Part shown: positions 6,753 through 16,039 of the stretch, one piece after another
How the letters are laid out: each line of letters starts with the position of its first letter
How positions within the stretch are numbered: position 1 is the stretch's first letter
Program-made: the position numbers and the translations under genes
The notes under the pieces: generated by a model
The model's input: the letters and a program-made list of their open reading frames with translations, nothing else
Databases searched by the model: none
Told to the model about the DNA's origin: nothing
DNA from: Actinomycetota bacterium
Lineage (GTDB): Bacteria > Actinomycetota > Actinomycetes > Nanopelagicales > Nanopelagicaceae
Assembly (NCBI GenBank): GCA_009700155.1
Contig: WLMP01000008.1
Location: 1 to 19,418 of the forward strand
DNA length: 19,418 nucleotides
Direction: 5' to 3'

Positions 6753-8815
6753 TGAAATTATCTAAGTGGAGTGATCTAGATGACCAAGCCGTAGCTGTTA
6801 CTAGGGCTTTGGCAATGGATGCGGTTCAAAAAGCAGGTAATGGTCATCCTGGTACGGCTATGGCACTAGCACCAGTCGCATACACACTTTTCCAACGCAT
6901 TATGAAACATAATCCGGCTGAACCAAACTGGATTGCAAGAGATAGATTCATTCTTTCAAGTGGACACTCCTCACTTACTTTGTACTTACAACTTTACTTA
7001 TCAGGATATGGTCTTGAGCTAGAAGATTTAAAGAAGTTTCGTACCTATAACTCTTTAACTCCGGGTCATCCTGAGTATGGCCACACAGTTGGAGTTGAAA
7101 CCACAACTGGACCATTAGGCCAGGGAGTTGCTAATGCGGTTGGTATGGCAATGGCCGCAAGGTATGAAAGAGGTTTACTTGATCCAAATTTAACTACCAA
7201 TATATTTGATCATAATATTTGGGTTATCTGTTCAGATGGTGACTTGCAAGAAGGAGTTAGCGCAGAAGCTTCTTCCTTAGCTGGTACACAAGGCCTTGGT
7301 AATTTAGTTGTTATATATGACGATAATCGGATTTCAATTGAAGGTGATACACATATTGCTTTTACTGAAGATGTCTCAGCTAGATATAAAGCATATGGTT
7401 GGGAAGTTATGGAAGTTGCCACCAAGAAAAATGGTGATGTTGACCGTAATAAGGTTGAAGAGGTTTTATTAAAGGCTGCGAAGTTAACTGATAAACCGGT
7501 TTTAATACGACTTAAGAGTGTGATTGCTTGGCCAGCACCAAATGCTAAAGGAACTGCAAAATCTCATGGCGCAGCTTTAGGTGAACCAGAGATCACGGCA
7601 ACTAAGCAATTATTAGGCTTAGATCCAAATTTAACTTTTAACGTTCCAACCGAAGTTATTAATCACGCCAGAAAAGTAAAAGAAAGAGGCGCTGAGTTAT
7701 TTAAGGACTGGAGTACTAAGTTCGAACTCTGGAAAAAGAGTAATCCGGTTCAAGCACAACTTCTTTCGAGGTTACAAAATCAAGAATTACCGCAAGCATG
7801 GTCAAAGGATCTACCAACTTTTGATAGTAGTGCTGATCTAGCTACACGAACAGCCTCAGGAAAGGTTATGCAATCAATTGCAGCTGCCCTTCCAGAATTC
7901 TGGGGAGGTTCAGCTGACCTTAAAGACAGTAACAACACAACTATTGAGGGTGGACGATCTTTTCTACCTGCCAACAGCAAGATGGCAAATGCTTACGAAT
8001 TTGGACGGATTATTCATTTTGGTGTCAGAGAACATGCAATGGGAGCAATTCTAAATGGCATTGCACTTCATGGCCTTGCTCGACCATTTTCTGGAACCTA
8101 CTTAGTCTTTAGCGACTACATGCGTGGTGCAGTTCGTCTGGCATCTCTAATGAAGCTTCCAGTAACATTTATTTGGACTCATGATTCAATTGGAGTTGGC
8201 GAAGATGGGTGTACACATCAACCAGTAGAACACCTTGCAGGACTTAGAGCAGTTCCCGGACTTGATGTAATAAGACCAGCAGATGCTAATGAAGTTGTAG
8301 TTTGCTGGAAGGAAATTATTGAAAGAAGAAAGCCTGTTGGTTTAATCCTATCTAGGCAAAATGTTCCGGTAATTGATAGAACTAAGTACTTGCCAGCTGC
8401 AGGGGCTGCAAAAGGTGCATATGTTGTTGCACATGGTAGTGAATCAAGTAAAGAGTGTGATGTGATTCTGCTTGCAACAGGATCAGAGGTAAGTATTGCT
8501 CTACAGGCTAGATTAATTCTTGCTGGTGAGAATATAAAGGCAAGAGTAGTAAGTCTTCCCTCATTTGAATGGTTTACAGAACAACCGGTTCAGTATCAGG
8601 AAGAGGTACTTCCTAAATCAGTTAAGGCGCGAGTTAGCGTAGAAGCTGGAGTTGCTCAACCTTGGTACAAACTAATTGGAGATTGTGGCGTTCCAGTTTC
8701 GCTAGAACATTATGGCGCCTCTGCGAGCCCGGCTACTTTGTTTAAGGAGTACGGCTTTACACCTGAGAACATAGTTGTAGCAGCGAAAGAGAGTATTAAA
8801 AAAGCAAGTGAATAA
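6752..8815 (+). CDS. tkt: Transketolase
   Basis: This thiamine-diphosphate enzyme moves two-carbon units between sugar phosphates in the non-oxidative pentose phosphate pathway. The 687-residue protein is full length. Visible landmarks are NGHPG (His32) and SSGHSS (His72) for substrate binding, and the ThDP motif starting at SDGDLQEG (161-168) and ending at Asn192. The catalytic Glu427 is in FGVREHAM, followed by the pyrimidine-domain segment THDSIGVGEDGCTHQPVEH (477-494). The C-terminal domain contains LLATGSEVSIAL. It is translationally coupled to ctaA through a TAATG overlap. Transaldolase, the usual next gene in many Actinobacteria, is absent; pgi follows after a 63-base gap. Confidence 0.97.
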   Translation: MKLSKWSDLDDQAVAVTRALAMDAVQKAGNGHPGTAMALAPVAYTLFQRIMKHNPAEPNWIARDRFILSSGHSSLTLYLQLYLSGYGLELEDLKKFRTYNSLTPGHPEYGHTVGVETTTGPLGQGVANAVGMAMAARYERGLLDPNLTTNIFDHNIWVICSDGDLQEGVSAEASSLAGTQGLGNLVVIYDDNRISIEGDTHIAFTEDVSARYKAYGWEVMEVATKKNGDVDRNKVEEVLLKAAKLTDKPVLIRLKSVIAWPAPNAKGTAKSHGAALGEPEITATKQLLGLDPNLTFNVPTEVINHARKVKERGAELFKDWSTKFELWKKSNPVQAQLLSRLQNQELPQAWSKDLPTFDSSADLATRTASGKVMQSIAAALPEFWGGSADLKDSNNTTIEGGRSFLPANSKMANAYEFGRIIHFGVREHAMGAILNGIALHGLARPFSGTYLVFSDYMRGAVRLASLMKLPVTFIWTHDSIGVGEDGCTHQPVEHLAGLRAVPGLDVIRPADANEVVVCWKEIIERRKPVGLILSRQNVPVIDRTKYLPAAGAAKGAYVVAHGSESSKECDVILLATGSEVSIALQARLILAGENIKARVVSLPSFEWFTEQPVQYQEEVLPKSVKARVSVEAGVAQPWYKLIGDCGVPVSLEHYGASASPATLFKEYGFTPENIVVAAKESIKKASE

Positions 8816-8816
8816 C

Positions 8817-8876
8817 GTGCTTGAGGTTGAGTTAACAGTAGGTGTTTCAGTTATCGCACTAGTAATTGAAAACTAA
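8817..8876 (+). other. Short ORF (19 codons, GTG start) filling the tkt-pgi gap
   Basis: A GTG one base after the tkt stop opens a 19-codon frame that ends with TAA two bases before the pgi ATG. It encodes a hydrophobic-looking peptide (LTVGVSVIALVIEN at its end). It almost exactly fills the gap and could couple tkt and pgi translation, or be the remnant of a deleted gene. It resembles no family I know and may be chance. Confidence 0.2.
8845..8871 (+). promoter_or_regulatory. Weak RNA hairpin just upstream of pgi
   Basis: The arms TTTCAGTTA (8845-8853) and TAATTGAAA (8863-8871) can pair over nine positions, one of them a G-U wobble, around a 9-base loop. The stem ends seven bases before the pgi ATG, where a Shine-Dalgarno would be expected and none is visible. 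It has no following U-run, so it is not a terminator. Any effect on pgi translation is inferred. Confidence 0.25.
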
Positions 8877-8878
8877 CT

Positions 8879-10378
8879 ATGATCGTAAAAGGTCCAGCAC
8901 TTGCTAGAAATAATGAGTCAGTTGTTGCTGAACTAAACAAGCTCTTACCAAGGATTGCATCAAAGGACCCATCCTTGTGGCAATCAAATGATGAAGCAAT
9001 TAGGCGTATGGATTGGGTCGATCTTCCAAAAGCAAGCAGGCAACTGCTGCCACAGTGTGATGCGCTAGCGGCTTGGGCTAGAAGTAATGGAATTAATGAA
9101 TTTATCCTTTGCGGTATGGGAGGCTCCTCATTAGCAGCAGAGGTCATATCTAAGAAATTCAATTCCTCCTTGCAGATTATTGACTCGACTCAACCGCAGC
9201 AAATTATCGATTTGATGCCCAAAGAATTAGCCCAGACTCTAGTTATCTTCTCATCAAAATCAGGGACCACTATTGAAACACTTTCGCACTATAAATACTT
9301 CGCTAAGGTTTTCATCGATAATGGCTTAGATCCTAAGAAGCATATTGTCATTATTACTGATGAAAACTCTCCACTTGATACTGCAGGTAGAAGCGAAGGA
9401 TTTAAAGTCTTATATGCCGATGCAAATATTGGGGGTCGGTTCAGTGCTTTAACTACTTTTGGCTTATTGCCAGCAACTTTGGTAGGTGCTGATGTATCAG
9501 TAATTCTTGATGATGCCGAAAAAGCAAACATACAATTGGCTTTACCTAATTCTGCAGCAGTAGTTATTGCTTCAGCTTTACACTCATTATCTGACCAAAT
9601 AGTTGAGTTCAATGACGATAACTCTAAAACTCCAGGTCTTTCAGATTGGATTGAGCAGTTGATATCTGAATCAACTGGTAAAGATGGCAAAGGCCGACTT
9701 CCTGTTGTTAGCAACTCGCAAGATACGATATCAAAGCTTCTTAGGGTTGGATTTAAAGATGGTGAATATGATTTAGTAGTTGAAGCAACCCTAGGAGAAC
9801 ATTTCATCCTTTGGCAATGGGTAACAGTGTTACTTTGCCTACTACTTAAAGTTAATCCATTTGATCAGCCAAATGTATTGGAATCAAAGGAAAAGACTAA
9901 GCAAATATTGAATCAATATGAGTCAGGCGTTTTTAAAAACCAGATACCAAAATTTGAATCAGATAAGTTTCTTGTCTATTCAAATCTAGATATCAATAGG
10001 CTAGATGATTTTTTCGATATGCATTTTGGATATATTGCAGTGATGGCTTATTTGCCAAGCAGAAGAATTGCAGACCCTTTAGTTATTCAGAGAATTATCA
10101 GTTCAAGAGCTAAGACTCCTACAACTTTTGGGTGGGGTCCAAGGTTCTTGCACTCAACAGGTCAGATACATAAAGGCGGGAAAGCTAATGGTGGTTTTAT
10201 TCAGATAACTCAAGAGGTTCAGACCGACCTTGATATTCCAGGCGAAAAATTTACTTTTGGCCAACTAATATCTGCGCAAGCTATAGGCGATGCATTGTCC
10301 TTAGCGGAGCGAGAGCTTCCATTTATTAGGATTCATCTAAAAAATCAAACGACAGAACTAAGTGAAATTCTAAACTAG
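8879..10378 (+). CDS. pgi: Glucose-6-phosphate isomerase
   Basis: This enzyme interconverts glucose 6-phosphate and fructose 6-phosphate in glycolysis and gluconeogenesis. The 499-residue protein belongs to the actinobacterial branch of the SIS-fold isomerases often found next to, or fused with, transaldolase. The SIS domains show CGMGGSSLAAEV (78-89), the phosphate-binding IFSSKSGTTIET (123-134) and the family-like NIGGRFSALTTFGLLPA (183-199). Near the C-terminus is LHSTGQIHKGG. No transaldolase domain is fused to the N-terminus, and the protein starts close to where this family usually does. No SD precedes the ATG. The stop codon overlaps that of the convergent rbpA inside CTAG. Confidence 0.93.
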   Translation: MIVKGPALARNNESVVAELNKLLPRIASKDPSLWQSNDEAIRRMDWVDLPKASRQLLPQCDALAAWARSNGINEFILCGMGGSSLAAEVISKKFNSSLQIIDSTQPQQIIDLMPKELAQTLVIFSSKSGTTIETLSHYKYFAKVFIDNGLDPKKHIVIITDENSPLDTAGRSEGFKVLYADANIGGRFSALTTFGLLPATLVGADVSVILDDAEKANIQLALPNSAAVVIASALHSLSDQIVEFNDDNSKTPGLSDWIEQLISESTGKDGKGRLPVVSNSQDTISKLLRVGFKDGEYDLVVEATLGEHFILWQWVTVLLCLLLKVNPFDQPNVLESKEKTKQILNQYESGVFKNQIPKFESDKFLVYSNLDINRLDDFFDMHFGYIAVMAYLPSRRIADPLVIQRIISSRAKTPTTFGWGPRFLHSTGQIHKGGKANGGFIQITQEVQTDLDIPGEKFTFGQLISAQAIGDALSLAERELPFIRIHLKNQTTELSEILN

Positions 10379-10716
10379 TCTTCGCCTCTTAATTTTTTAA
10401 TTGCGATATCAAGAATCTTATTTGCCTCTGCCTCAGTCCTTCGTTCTTTAACATATGCAAGGTGGGTTTTATAAGGTTCGTTCTTCATTGGCATTGGCGG
10501 CTTGTTCTTATCCTGACCTGCAGGAAATCCGCACCTTGGACAATCCCACTCAGCAGGAACTTCTACAGTTCCATCTTCAGCAAAAGAAGGCTTGGTCTCA
10601 TGTCCATTTGCACACCAATATGAAACTCTAAATCTTGCAATCGATTCACCGCGCTCAGCTTCGCCCATTGGGCCAGCACCAACACGACTACCACGAATTG
10701 AACTTCCACCGGCCAT
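10375..10716 (-). CDS. rbpA: RbpA-family RNA polymerase-binding protein
   Basis: RbpA proteins bind RNA polymerase and group 1/2 sigma factors in Actinobacteria and stabilise the open promoter complex. The 113-residue protein has an N-terminal tail with GSRVGAGPMGEAERGE (9-24). A Zn-binding core follows with ligands C35, H39 (WCANGH), C59 and C62 (CPRCG), then a linker and a C-terminal sigma-interacting helix, YKTHLAYVKERRTEAEANKIL. Compared with M. tuberculosis RbpA, Lys83 replaces the linker-end Arg of the PPRTHWD motif. The N-terminal sequence resembles the paralogue next to secG in streptomycetes more than canonical RbpA. An SD-like GAGGGT lies at 10726-10721. It is the last gene of the gap-pgk-tpiA-secG-rbpA series. 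Confidence 0.88.
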   Translation of the reverse strand: MAGGSSIRGSRVGAGPMGEAERGESIARFRVSYWCANGHETKPSFAEDGTVEVPAEWDCPRCGFPAGQDKNKPPMPMKNEPYKTHLAYVKERRTEAEANKILDIAIKKLRGED

Positions 10717-10725
10717 TAGTACCCT

Positions 10726-10956
10726 CTAATTCTTTAACAACAAACTTAAAGCAACAACTGCTGATAACCAGATACCGCCCACAACAATCGTGATCCGATC
10801 CAAGTTCTTCTCAACAACAGATGAGCCACCATAATTTGATGAAATTCCGCCACCAAAAAGGTCAGATAAACCTGAGCCTTTCCCTTTATGCAACAAAACC
10901 AAAATGATCATCAAAATGCTAGTTAAGATTAAGATGATTGTAAGAGCTAAGTCCAT
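10726..10956 (-). CDS. secG: SecG preprotein translocase subunit
   Basis: SecG is the small accessory subunit of the SecYEG channel in the cytoplasmic membrane. The 76-residue protein has two hydrophobic segments (about 3-22 and 54-73). They flank a polar, Gly/Ser-rich cytoplasmic loop that starts HKGKGSGLSDLFGGG, the diagnostic SecG motif. An AAGGCGAG stretch precedes the ATG. The position between tpiA and rbpA is the conserved actinobacterial location. The 76 bases up to tpiA contain AT-rich hexamers such as TAGTAT, but I could not assign a convincing promoter or terminator there. Confidence 0.95.
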   Translation of the reverse strand: MDLALTIILILTSILMIILVLLHKGKGSGLSDLFGGGISSNYGGSSVVEKNLDRITIVVGGIWLSAVVALSLLLKN

Positions 10957-11032
10957 TTACTCGCCTTCGATACTAGATTGATTTGTAGGAAACTAGAATA
11001 CTATCTTTTGACCAAATACCTTAAATCCGGCA

Positions 11033-11815
11033 CTAAGCCTTGTTTAATACACGGTGGAATTTTGCGATTCGGGCGAACTCTTCTGGATCTAGGGAAGCAC
11101 CGCCAACTAAAGCGCCATCTACATCTACTTCTTTCATAATATCTAAGGTATTGATTGATTTAACTGAACCACCATAGAGAATTCGGCAATTATCAGCTAT
11201 CTCATCTCCTGCAATTTTTCTAAGTTCAATTCGGATCGCAGCACACACTTCTTGCGCATCCTCTGGCGTTGCTGTTTTTCCTGTGCCTATTGCCCAAACT
11301 GGTTCATAAGCTATAACTATCTTTTTTAAATCTGGTTTATGAAGACCTTTCAATCCATTTCGTAACTGCTCAAGCACATGAGATATTTGATTACCGGCTT
11401 CACGAACAGCTAGCTCTTCACCAATACATAAAATTGGCTTTAGATCATTTGCTAGCGCTGCCCTAATCTTCTTATTAACTACCTGATCATCTTCCTTATG
11501 ATTAATTCTTCTTTCACTATGACCCACAAGCACATAAGTGCAACCTAGTTTATTTAGCATTGAACCTGATATCTCACCTGTGTATGCACCGGCTTCAGCA
11601 CTTGAAAGATCTTGAGCTCCGTATAGAAGTCTAAGTCGATCCCCATCAACTAAAGTTTGGATCGATCTAATATCGGTAAAAGGTGGGATCACAATAATCT
11701 CAACAGCGTCATAATCCTTATCCTCAATTGAGTAGGCAAGTTTTTGAGTCACTGCAATAGCTTCTAGATGATTCAAATTCATCTTCCAATTTCCTGCAAT
11801 TATTGGTTTACGCAT
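11033..11815 (-). CDS. tpiA: Triosephosphate isomerase
   Basis: This TIM-barrel enzyme interconverts dihydroxyacetone phosphate and glyceraldehyde 3-phosphate. The 260-residue protein is complete, with all catalytic residues visible: Asn9 and Lys11 (AGNWKMN), His99 (LVGHSERR) and Glu171 ([11 protein letters not shown]). The phosphate-gripping loop 6 follows as [17 protein letters not shown] (212-220) and GALVGGASL (234-242) form the C-terminal phosphate site. A perfect AAGGAG at 11826-11821 lies five bases before the ATG and directly after the pgk stop, so the two genes are tightly linked with independent ribosome loading. Confidence 0.98.
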   Translation of the reverse strand: MRKPIIAGNWKMNLNHLEAIAVTQKLAYSIEDKDYDAVEIIVIPPFTDIRSIQTLVDGDRLRLLYGAQDLSSAEAGAYTGEISGSMLNKLGCTYVLVGHSERRINHKEDDQVVNKKIRAALANDLKPILCIGEELAVREAGNQISHVLEQLRNGLKGLHKPDLKKIVIAYEPVWAIGTGKTATPEDAQEVCAAIRIELRKIAGDEIADNCRILYGGSVKSINTLDIMKEVDVDGALVGGASLDPEEFARIAKFHRVLNKA

Positions 11816-11826
11816 ACTTTCTCCTT

Positions 11827-13011
11827 TTAACTTAGAGCGACTAGTCCAGGTAGTTCTTTTCCTTCTAAATACTCAAGAGATGCACCACCACCGGTGGATA
11901 TATATCCAAACTTACTATCTGCAAATCCTAATTGACGCACTGCAGCAGCTGAATCTCCCCCGCCGACAACTGTCATACCTGAAACTTCCGTAAGCGCCTG
12001 AGCAACAACCTTTGTGCCATTTGAAAAGTTGGAAAACTCAAAAACGCCCATTGGACCGTTCCAAAAAACTGTTTTGCAACTTTTAATCTCATCAGCAAAA
12101 TTCCTAGCACTCTTTGGCCCAATATCTAATCCCATTTGATCATCTGGAATTTCACTGCAATCAACAATAGTTGGAGCAGAATTAGCATCGAATTCATGAG
12201 CGACTACTATGTCGACCGGTAGCACTAATTTAACGCCCAGCTCTTCGGCCCTTTTTAGTAATTGCTTAACCTCTGGGACTAAATCATTTTCTACTAGTGA
12301 CTTACCAATCTTCATCCCCTTAGCCGCTAAAAAGGTAAATACCATTCCACCGCCTATTGCAATTAAATCCACCTTGTTTAGTAAATTTGAAATTACACCA
12401 ATCTTGTCAGAAACCTTTGCTCCACCCAAGATCACACCATACGGTCTAGTTGGGTTTGTAGTTAATTTCTGAAGAACTTCGACTTCATTAACAACTAAAT
12501 CGCCAGCAAAAGATGGCAGCAATTTAGCCAATTCATAAACAGAGGCATGCTTTCTATGAACTGCTCCGAAACCATCACCTACATATAAATCAGCACACTT
12601 TGCTAGCTCAGTCGCTAGTTTCATCCGCTCAGTATCATCTTTACTTGTTTCTGCTGCTTCATAACGTATGTTCTCAATCAACATTATTTGTTTAGGTTTT
12701 AAGTTTCTAGCTTTTTCAGCAAGATCAGGTGCTATGTCAGAGAAGATAACTTCAACTCCTGATAATTCTTGTAATCTTGCTGCGATTGGTCGAAGTGAGA
12801 GCTCAGGCTTGCGCTCACCTTTAGGTCTACCAAGGTGGGCAATAATTACAATCGAACAATTAGCATCCAGTAATTTTCTGATTGTTGACAGCGAAGCAAC
12901 AATTCGGCCATCGTCGGTAATGACTCCATTTTTCAACGGAACATTTAGATCACAGCGCAGTAAAACTTTCTTATTTTGAAAAGAAGTATCGGAAAGCTTT
13001 CTAATGGACAT
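11827..13011 (-). CDS. pgk: Phosphoglycerate kinase
   Basis: This enzyme catalyses ATP-forming transfer of phosphate from 1,3-bisphosphoglycerate to ADP. The chosen ATG at 13011 gives 394 residues, normal for bacterial Pgk. It begins MSIRKLSD, followed by [10 protein letters not shown], the substrate-binding segment. Other motifs are [35 protein letters not shown] (ADP-binding), [10 protein letters not shown] and the C-terminal GGGDSAAAV. The ORF extends upstream to a TTG at 13032, which would overlap the gap stop, but those seven residues are not conserved and the ATG lies only four bases after the gap stop. No SD is visible, so translation is probably coupled to gap. Confidence 0.97.
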   Translation of the reverse strand: MSIRKLSDTSFQNKKVLLRCDLNVPLKNGVITDDGRIVASLSTIRKLLDANCSIVIIAHLGRPKGERKPELSLRPIAARLQELSGVEVIFSDIAPDLAEKARNLKPKQIMLIENIRYEAAETSKDDTERMKLATELAKCADLYVGDGFGAVHRKHASVYELAKLLPSFAGDLVVNEVEVLQKLTTNPTRPYGVILGGAKVSDKIGVISNLLNKVDLIAIGGGMVFTFLAAKGMKIGKSLVENDLVPEVKQLLKRAEELGVKLVLPVDIVVAHEFDANSAPTIVDCSEIPDDQMGLDIGPKSARNFADEIKSCKTVFWNGPMGVFEFSNFSNGTKVVAQALTEVSGMTVVGGGDSAAAVRQLGFADSKFGYISTGGGASLEYLEGKELPGLVALS

Positions 13012-13015
13012 TAAA

Positions 13016-14029
<1,014 letters not shown>

Positions 14030-14052
14030 CTAAAATGCCTTAAAATTTAACA

Positions 14053-14066
14053 TCACAACATTGTGA
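14053..14066. promoter_or_regulatory. Perfect 14-base palindrome upstream of gap (candidate operator)
   Basis: The sequence TCACAACATTGTGA has perfect 6-base arms (TCACAA/TTGTGA) around a 2-base centre. It lies 36-49 bases upstream of the gap ATG, in the only sizeable gap between whiA and gap. Its position suits an operator for a glycolysis regulator. The arms are in the opposite order to a CRP/GlxR site (TGTGA-N6-TCACA), so I do not assign it to that family. The -10 and -35 elements could not be placed securely. Confidence 0.45.
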
Positions 14067-14095
14067 GAGGCTTACCTTATCAGGAAAAAAACCAC

Positions 14096-15073
14096 CTAAT
14101 TCAACAAATCTGGGCTCAGACTGGCTTCCGTATCTGGTACCCCTAACTCCCTGGCTCTTTTGTCTGCCATTGCTAATAATCGGCGAATTCGCCCAGCAAT
14201 AGCATCCTTTGTCATAGGTGGAGAAGCTAGTGAACCTAGTTCTTCAAGACTTGCTTGACCATGCGTAACTCGTAACTCTCCTGCTTCCTTTAAGTGATCT
14301 GGAATTTCAGAGCCTAATATCTCCATAGCTCGCTGAACTCTTGCAGATGCGGCAACCGCTGCTCTTGCAGAACGGCGTAAATTCGCATCATCAAAATTAG
14401 CTAATCTATTTGCAGTAGCTCTAACTTCTCTTCGCATTCGTCGCTCTTCCCAAGCTAAGACAGTTTCATGTGCACCTAACCTTGTAAGTAAAGCGCCGAT
14501 AGCATCACCATCTCTAATTACTACGCGATCAACACCTCGCACCTCTCTAGCCTTTGCAGTAATACCAAGTCTTCTGGCCGCGCCAACTAAAGCCAATGCC
14601 GCCTCTGGGCCAGGGCAGGTAATTTCAAGTGCAGAAGATCTACCAGGTTCGGTTAGTGAACCATGAGCAAGAAAAGCTCCGCGCCAGGCTGATTCAGAAT
14701 CGCAGATGCCTGCTGATACCACTTGTGGCGGCAATCCCCTTATTGGTCGATTATTTCCGTCAACTAAGCCAGTTTGTCTTGCCAGTGCATCCGCATCTGT
14801 AATTACACGAACAATATATCTACTACCTTTTCTAATTCCACTCGCAGAAACAACAGACAGTTCGCTGTCATGTCCAAATATTTCAGAGATATCCTTACGC
14901 AGTCTTCGCGCAGTTTGTGCGGCATCTAATTCAACTTCAACGATAATCTTGCCGGCTGCAACATGTAATCCACCAGCAAAGCGCAGTAAAGCCGAAACCT
15001 CTGCCTTGCGACAACAAGGCTTTGTAACAGAAAGCCGGCCAAGCTCATCTTTTACTGCCTCTGTCATTGCCAT
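14096..15073 (-). CDS. whiA: WhiA sporulation/cell-division-type transcription regulator
   Basis: WhiA is a DNA-binding protein with a degenerate LAGLIDADG homing-endonuclease domain (about 1-220) and a C-terminal helix-turn-helix (about 235-315). It controls cell division and development in streptomycetes and is retained in non-sporulating Gram-positives. The 325-residue protein starts [14 protein letters not shown], matching the streptomycete start. It contains the highly conserved [38 protein letters not shown] and [17 protein letters not shown] stretches. The HTH includes [29 protein letters not shown]. An AAAGGA lies just upstream of the ATG. It follows yvcK after 37 bases in the conserved rapZ-yvcK-whiA order. 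Confidence 0.97.
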   Translation of the reverse strand: MAMTEAVKDELGRLSVTKPCCRKAEVSALLRFAGGLHVAAGKIIVEVELDAAQTARRLRKDISEIFGHDSELSVVSASGIRKGSRYIVRVITDADALARQTGLVDGNNRPIRGLPPQVVSAGICDSESAWRGAFLAHGSLTEPGRSSALEITCPGPEAALALVGAARRLGITAKAREVRGVDRVVIRDGDAIGALLTRLGAHETVLAWEERRMRREVRATANRLANFDDANLRRSARAAVAASARVQRAMEILGSEIPDHLKEAGELRVTHGQASLEELGSLASPPMTKDAIAGRIRRLLAMADKRARELGVPDTEASLSPDLLN

Positions 15074-15110
15074 AAAATCCTTTCGCTGTATGTGAATATC
15101 TAAGCAGGTA

Positions 15111-16037
15111 TTAGCTCAAAATGTGCGAGAAAGCCGATACTAATTTTTCTTTATTATGTCGGTAAGTTTGCTGGCTATCTTTCAAATCACGTGCTAAGAC
15201 CTGCCCACCTGACTTTTCTACGAGCTCATAAAATCCATTTTCAGAGTCTGTAAGGGAAGTATCAATTAGTGCATAATCAAAGTTAAAATTAGGGGCATGC
15301 TGTAAAAGTAACTTTAAATGCTCCTCTAGCGTCTTTCCATAGTACTCGTCCCTAATATTTTTATCGGGAAGATTAAAGATTAAAATCTTCTTTGCTTTGC
15401 TACTTTGAATTACCCTTGCCTGATCTCGATGAAGAAAGTGTGGCATCACGCTAGATAGCCAAGAGCCTGGCCCAATCGTGATCCAATCAGCACTTTTAAT
15501 TGCTTCATTCGCCTCTGGAGTAATTTTTGGATTACTTGGTATTAGTTGTAAATCTTCGACAACTCCTCTTGCCTCTGCTACCTCTACCTGGCCACGAACC
15601 TGTCTTGAGGCTAAGCCATCAGAGAAAGTAGCTTGAATATCTAGCGGCTCTAATGCCATAGGAAGAACTCGGCCAACAGTTTTTAGTAGTTGTCCAACTT
15701 TATCTAAGCCATCTACCGGATCCCCATCACGATCCCAAAGCGCTGCAAGTATTAGATTACCAATTGCATGGTTATTTAAAACTCCCTCACTAGTAAATCT
15801 GTATTGGAGAATCTGCGCCCAACTTCTTCCCCAATCATCATCAGCACATAGCGCAGCTAATGCCATGCGTAAGTCACCAGGAGGTAGAGAGTTAAACTCT
15901 GCACGCAATCTTCCAGAAGAGCCACCATTGTCAGCAACAGTGACTACTGCAGTGACCTCATTTGTCAGACAACGAATTGCACCTAAAGTTGCAGCTAAGC
16001 CATGTCCCCCGCCAAGACAGACAACTTTCTTATTCAT
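15111..16037 (-). CDS. yvcK: YvcK/CofD-like protein (gluconeogenesis factor family)
   Basis: This is a 308-residue Rossmann-like protein related to CofD phosphotransferases. YvcK homologues bind UDP-sugars and affect carbon metabolism and cell-wall growth in Bacillus and Mycobacterium. Visible motifs are the N-terminal [12 protein letters not shown] (7-18), [12 protein letters not shown] (34-45), the [10 protein letters not shown] segment (51-60), [14 protein letters not shown] and the [13 protein letters not shown] loop. The start codon lies two bases after the rapZ stop, so translation is probably coupled. Its length is close to that of B. subtilis YvcK. The biochemical activity is not established for the family, so only the family assignment is firm. 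Confidence 0.94.
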   Translation of the reverse strand: MNKKVVCLGGGHGLAATLGAIRCLTNEVTAVVTVADNGGSSGRLRAEFNSLPPGDLRMALAALCADDDWGRSWAQILQYRFTSEGVLNNHAIGNLILAALWDRDGDPVDGLDKVGQLLKTVGRVLPMALEPLDIQATFSDGLASRQVRGQVEVAEARGVVEDLQLIPSNPKITPEANEAIKSADWITIGPGSWLSSVMPHFLHRDQARVIQSSKAKKILIFNLPDKNIRDEYYGKTLEEHLKLLLQHAPNFNFDYALIDTSLTDSENGFYELVEKSGGQVLARDLKDSQQTYRHNKEKLVSAFSHILS

Positions 16038-16039
16038 AA

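Noticed and set aside
9289..9807. 172-residue minus-strand ORF inside pgi
   Set aside because: It is wholly antisense to a conserved gene, has no family motifs, and its composition is that of a reverse-complement shadow.
14053..14066. CRP/GlxR binding site
   Set aside because: The order is TCACA-N4-TGTGA, the inverse of the TGTGA-N6-TCACA consensus.
14069..14135. Rho-independent terminator after whiA (run of seven T on the minus strand near 14085-14091)
   Set aside because: The nearest dyad (TCTG/CAGA in the end of whiA) is too weak and too far from the T-run.
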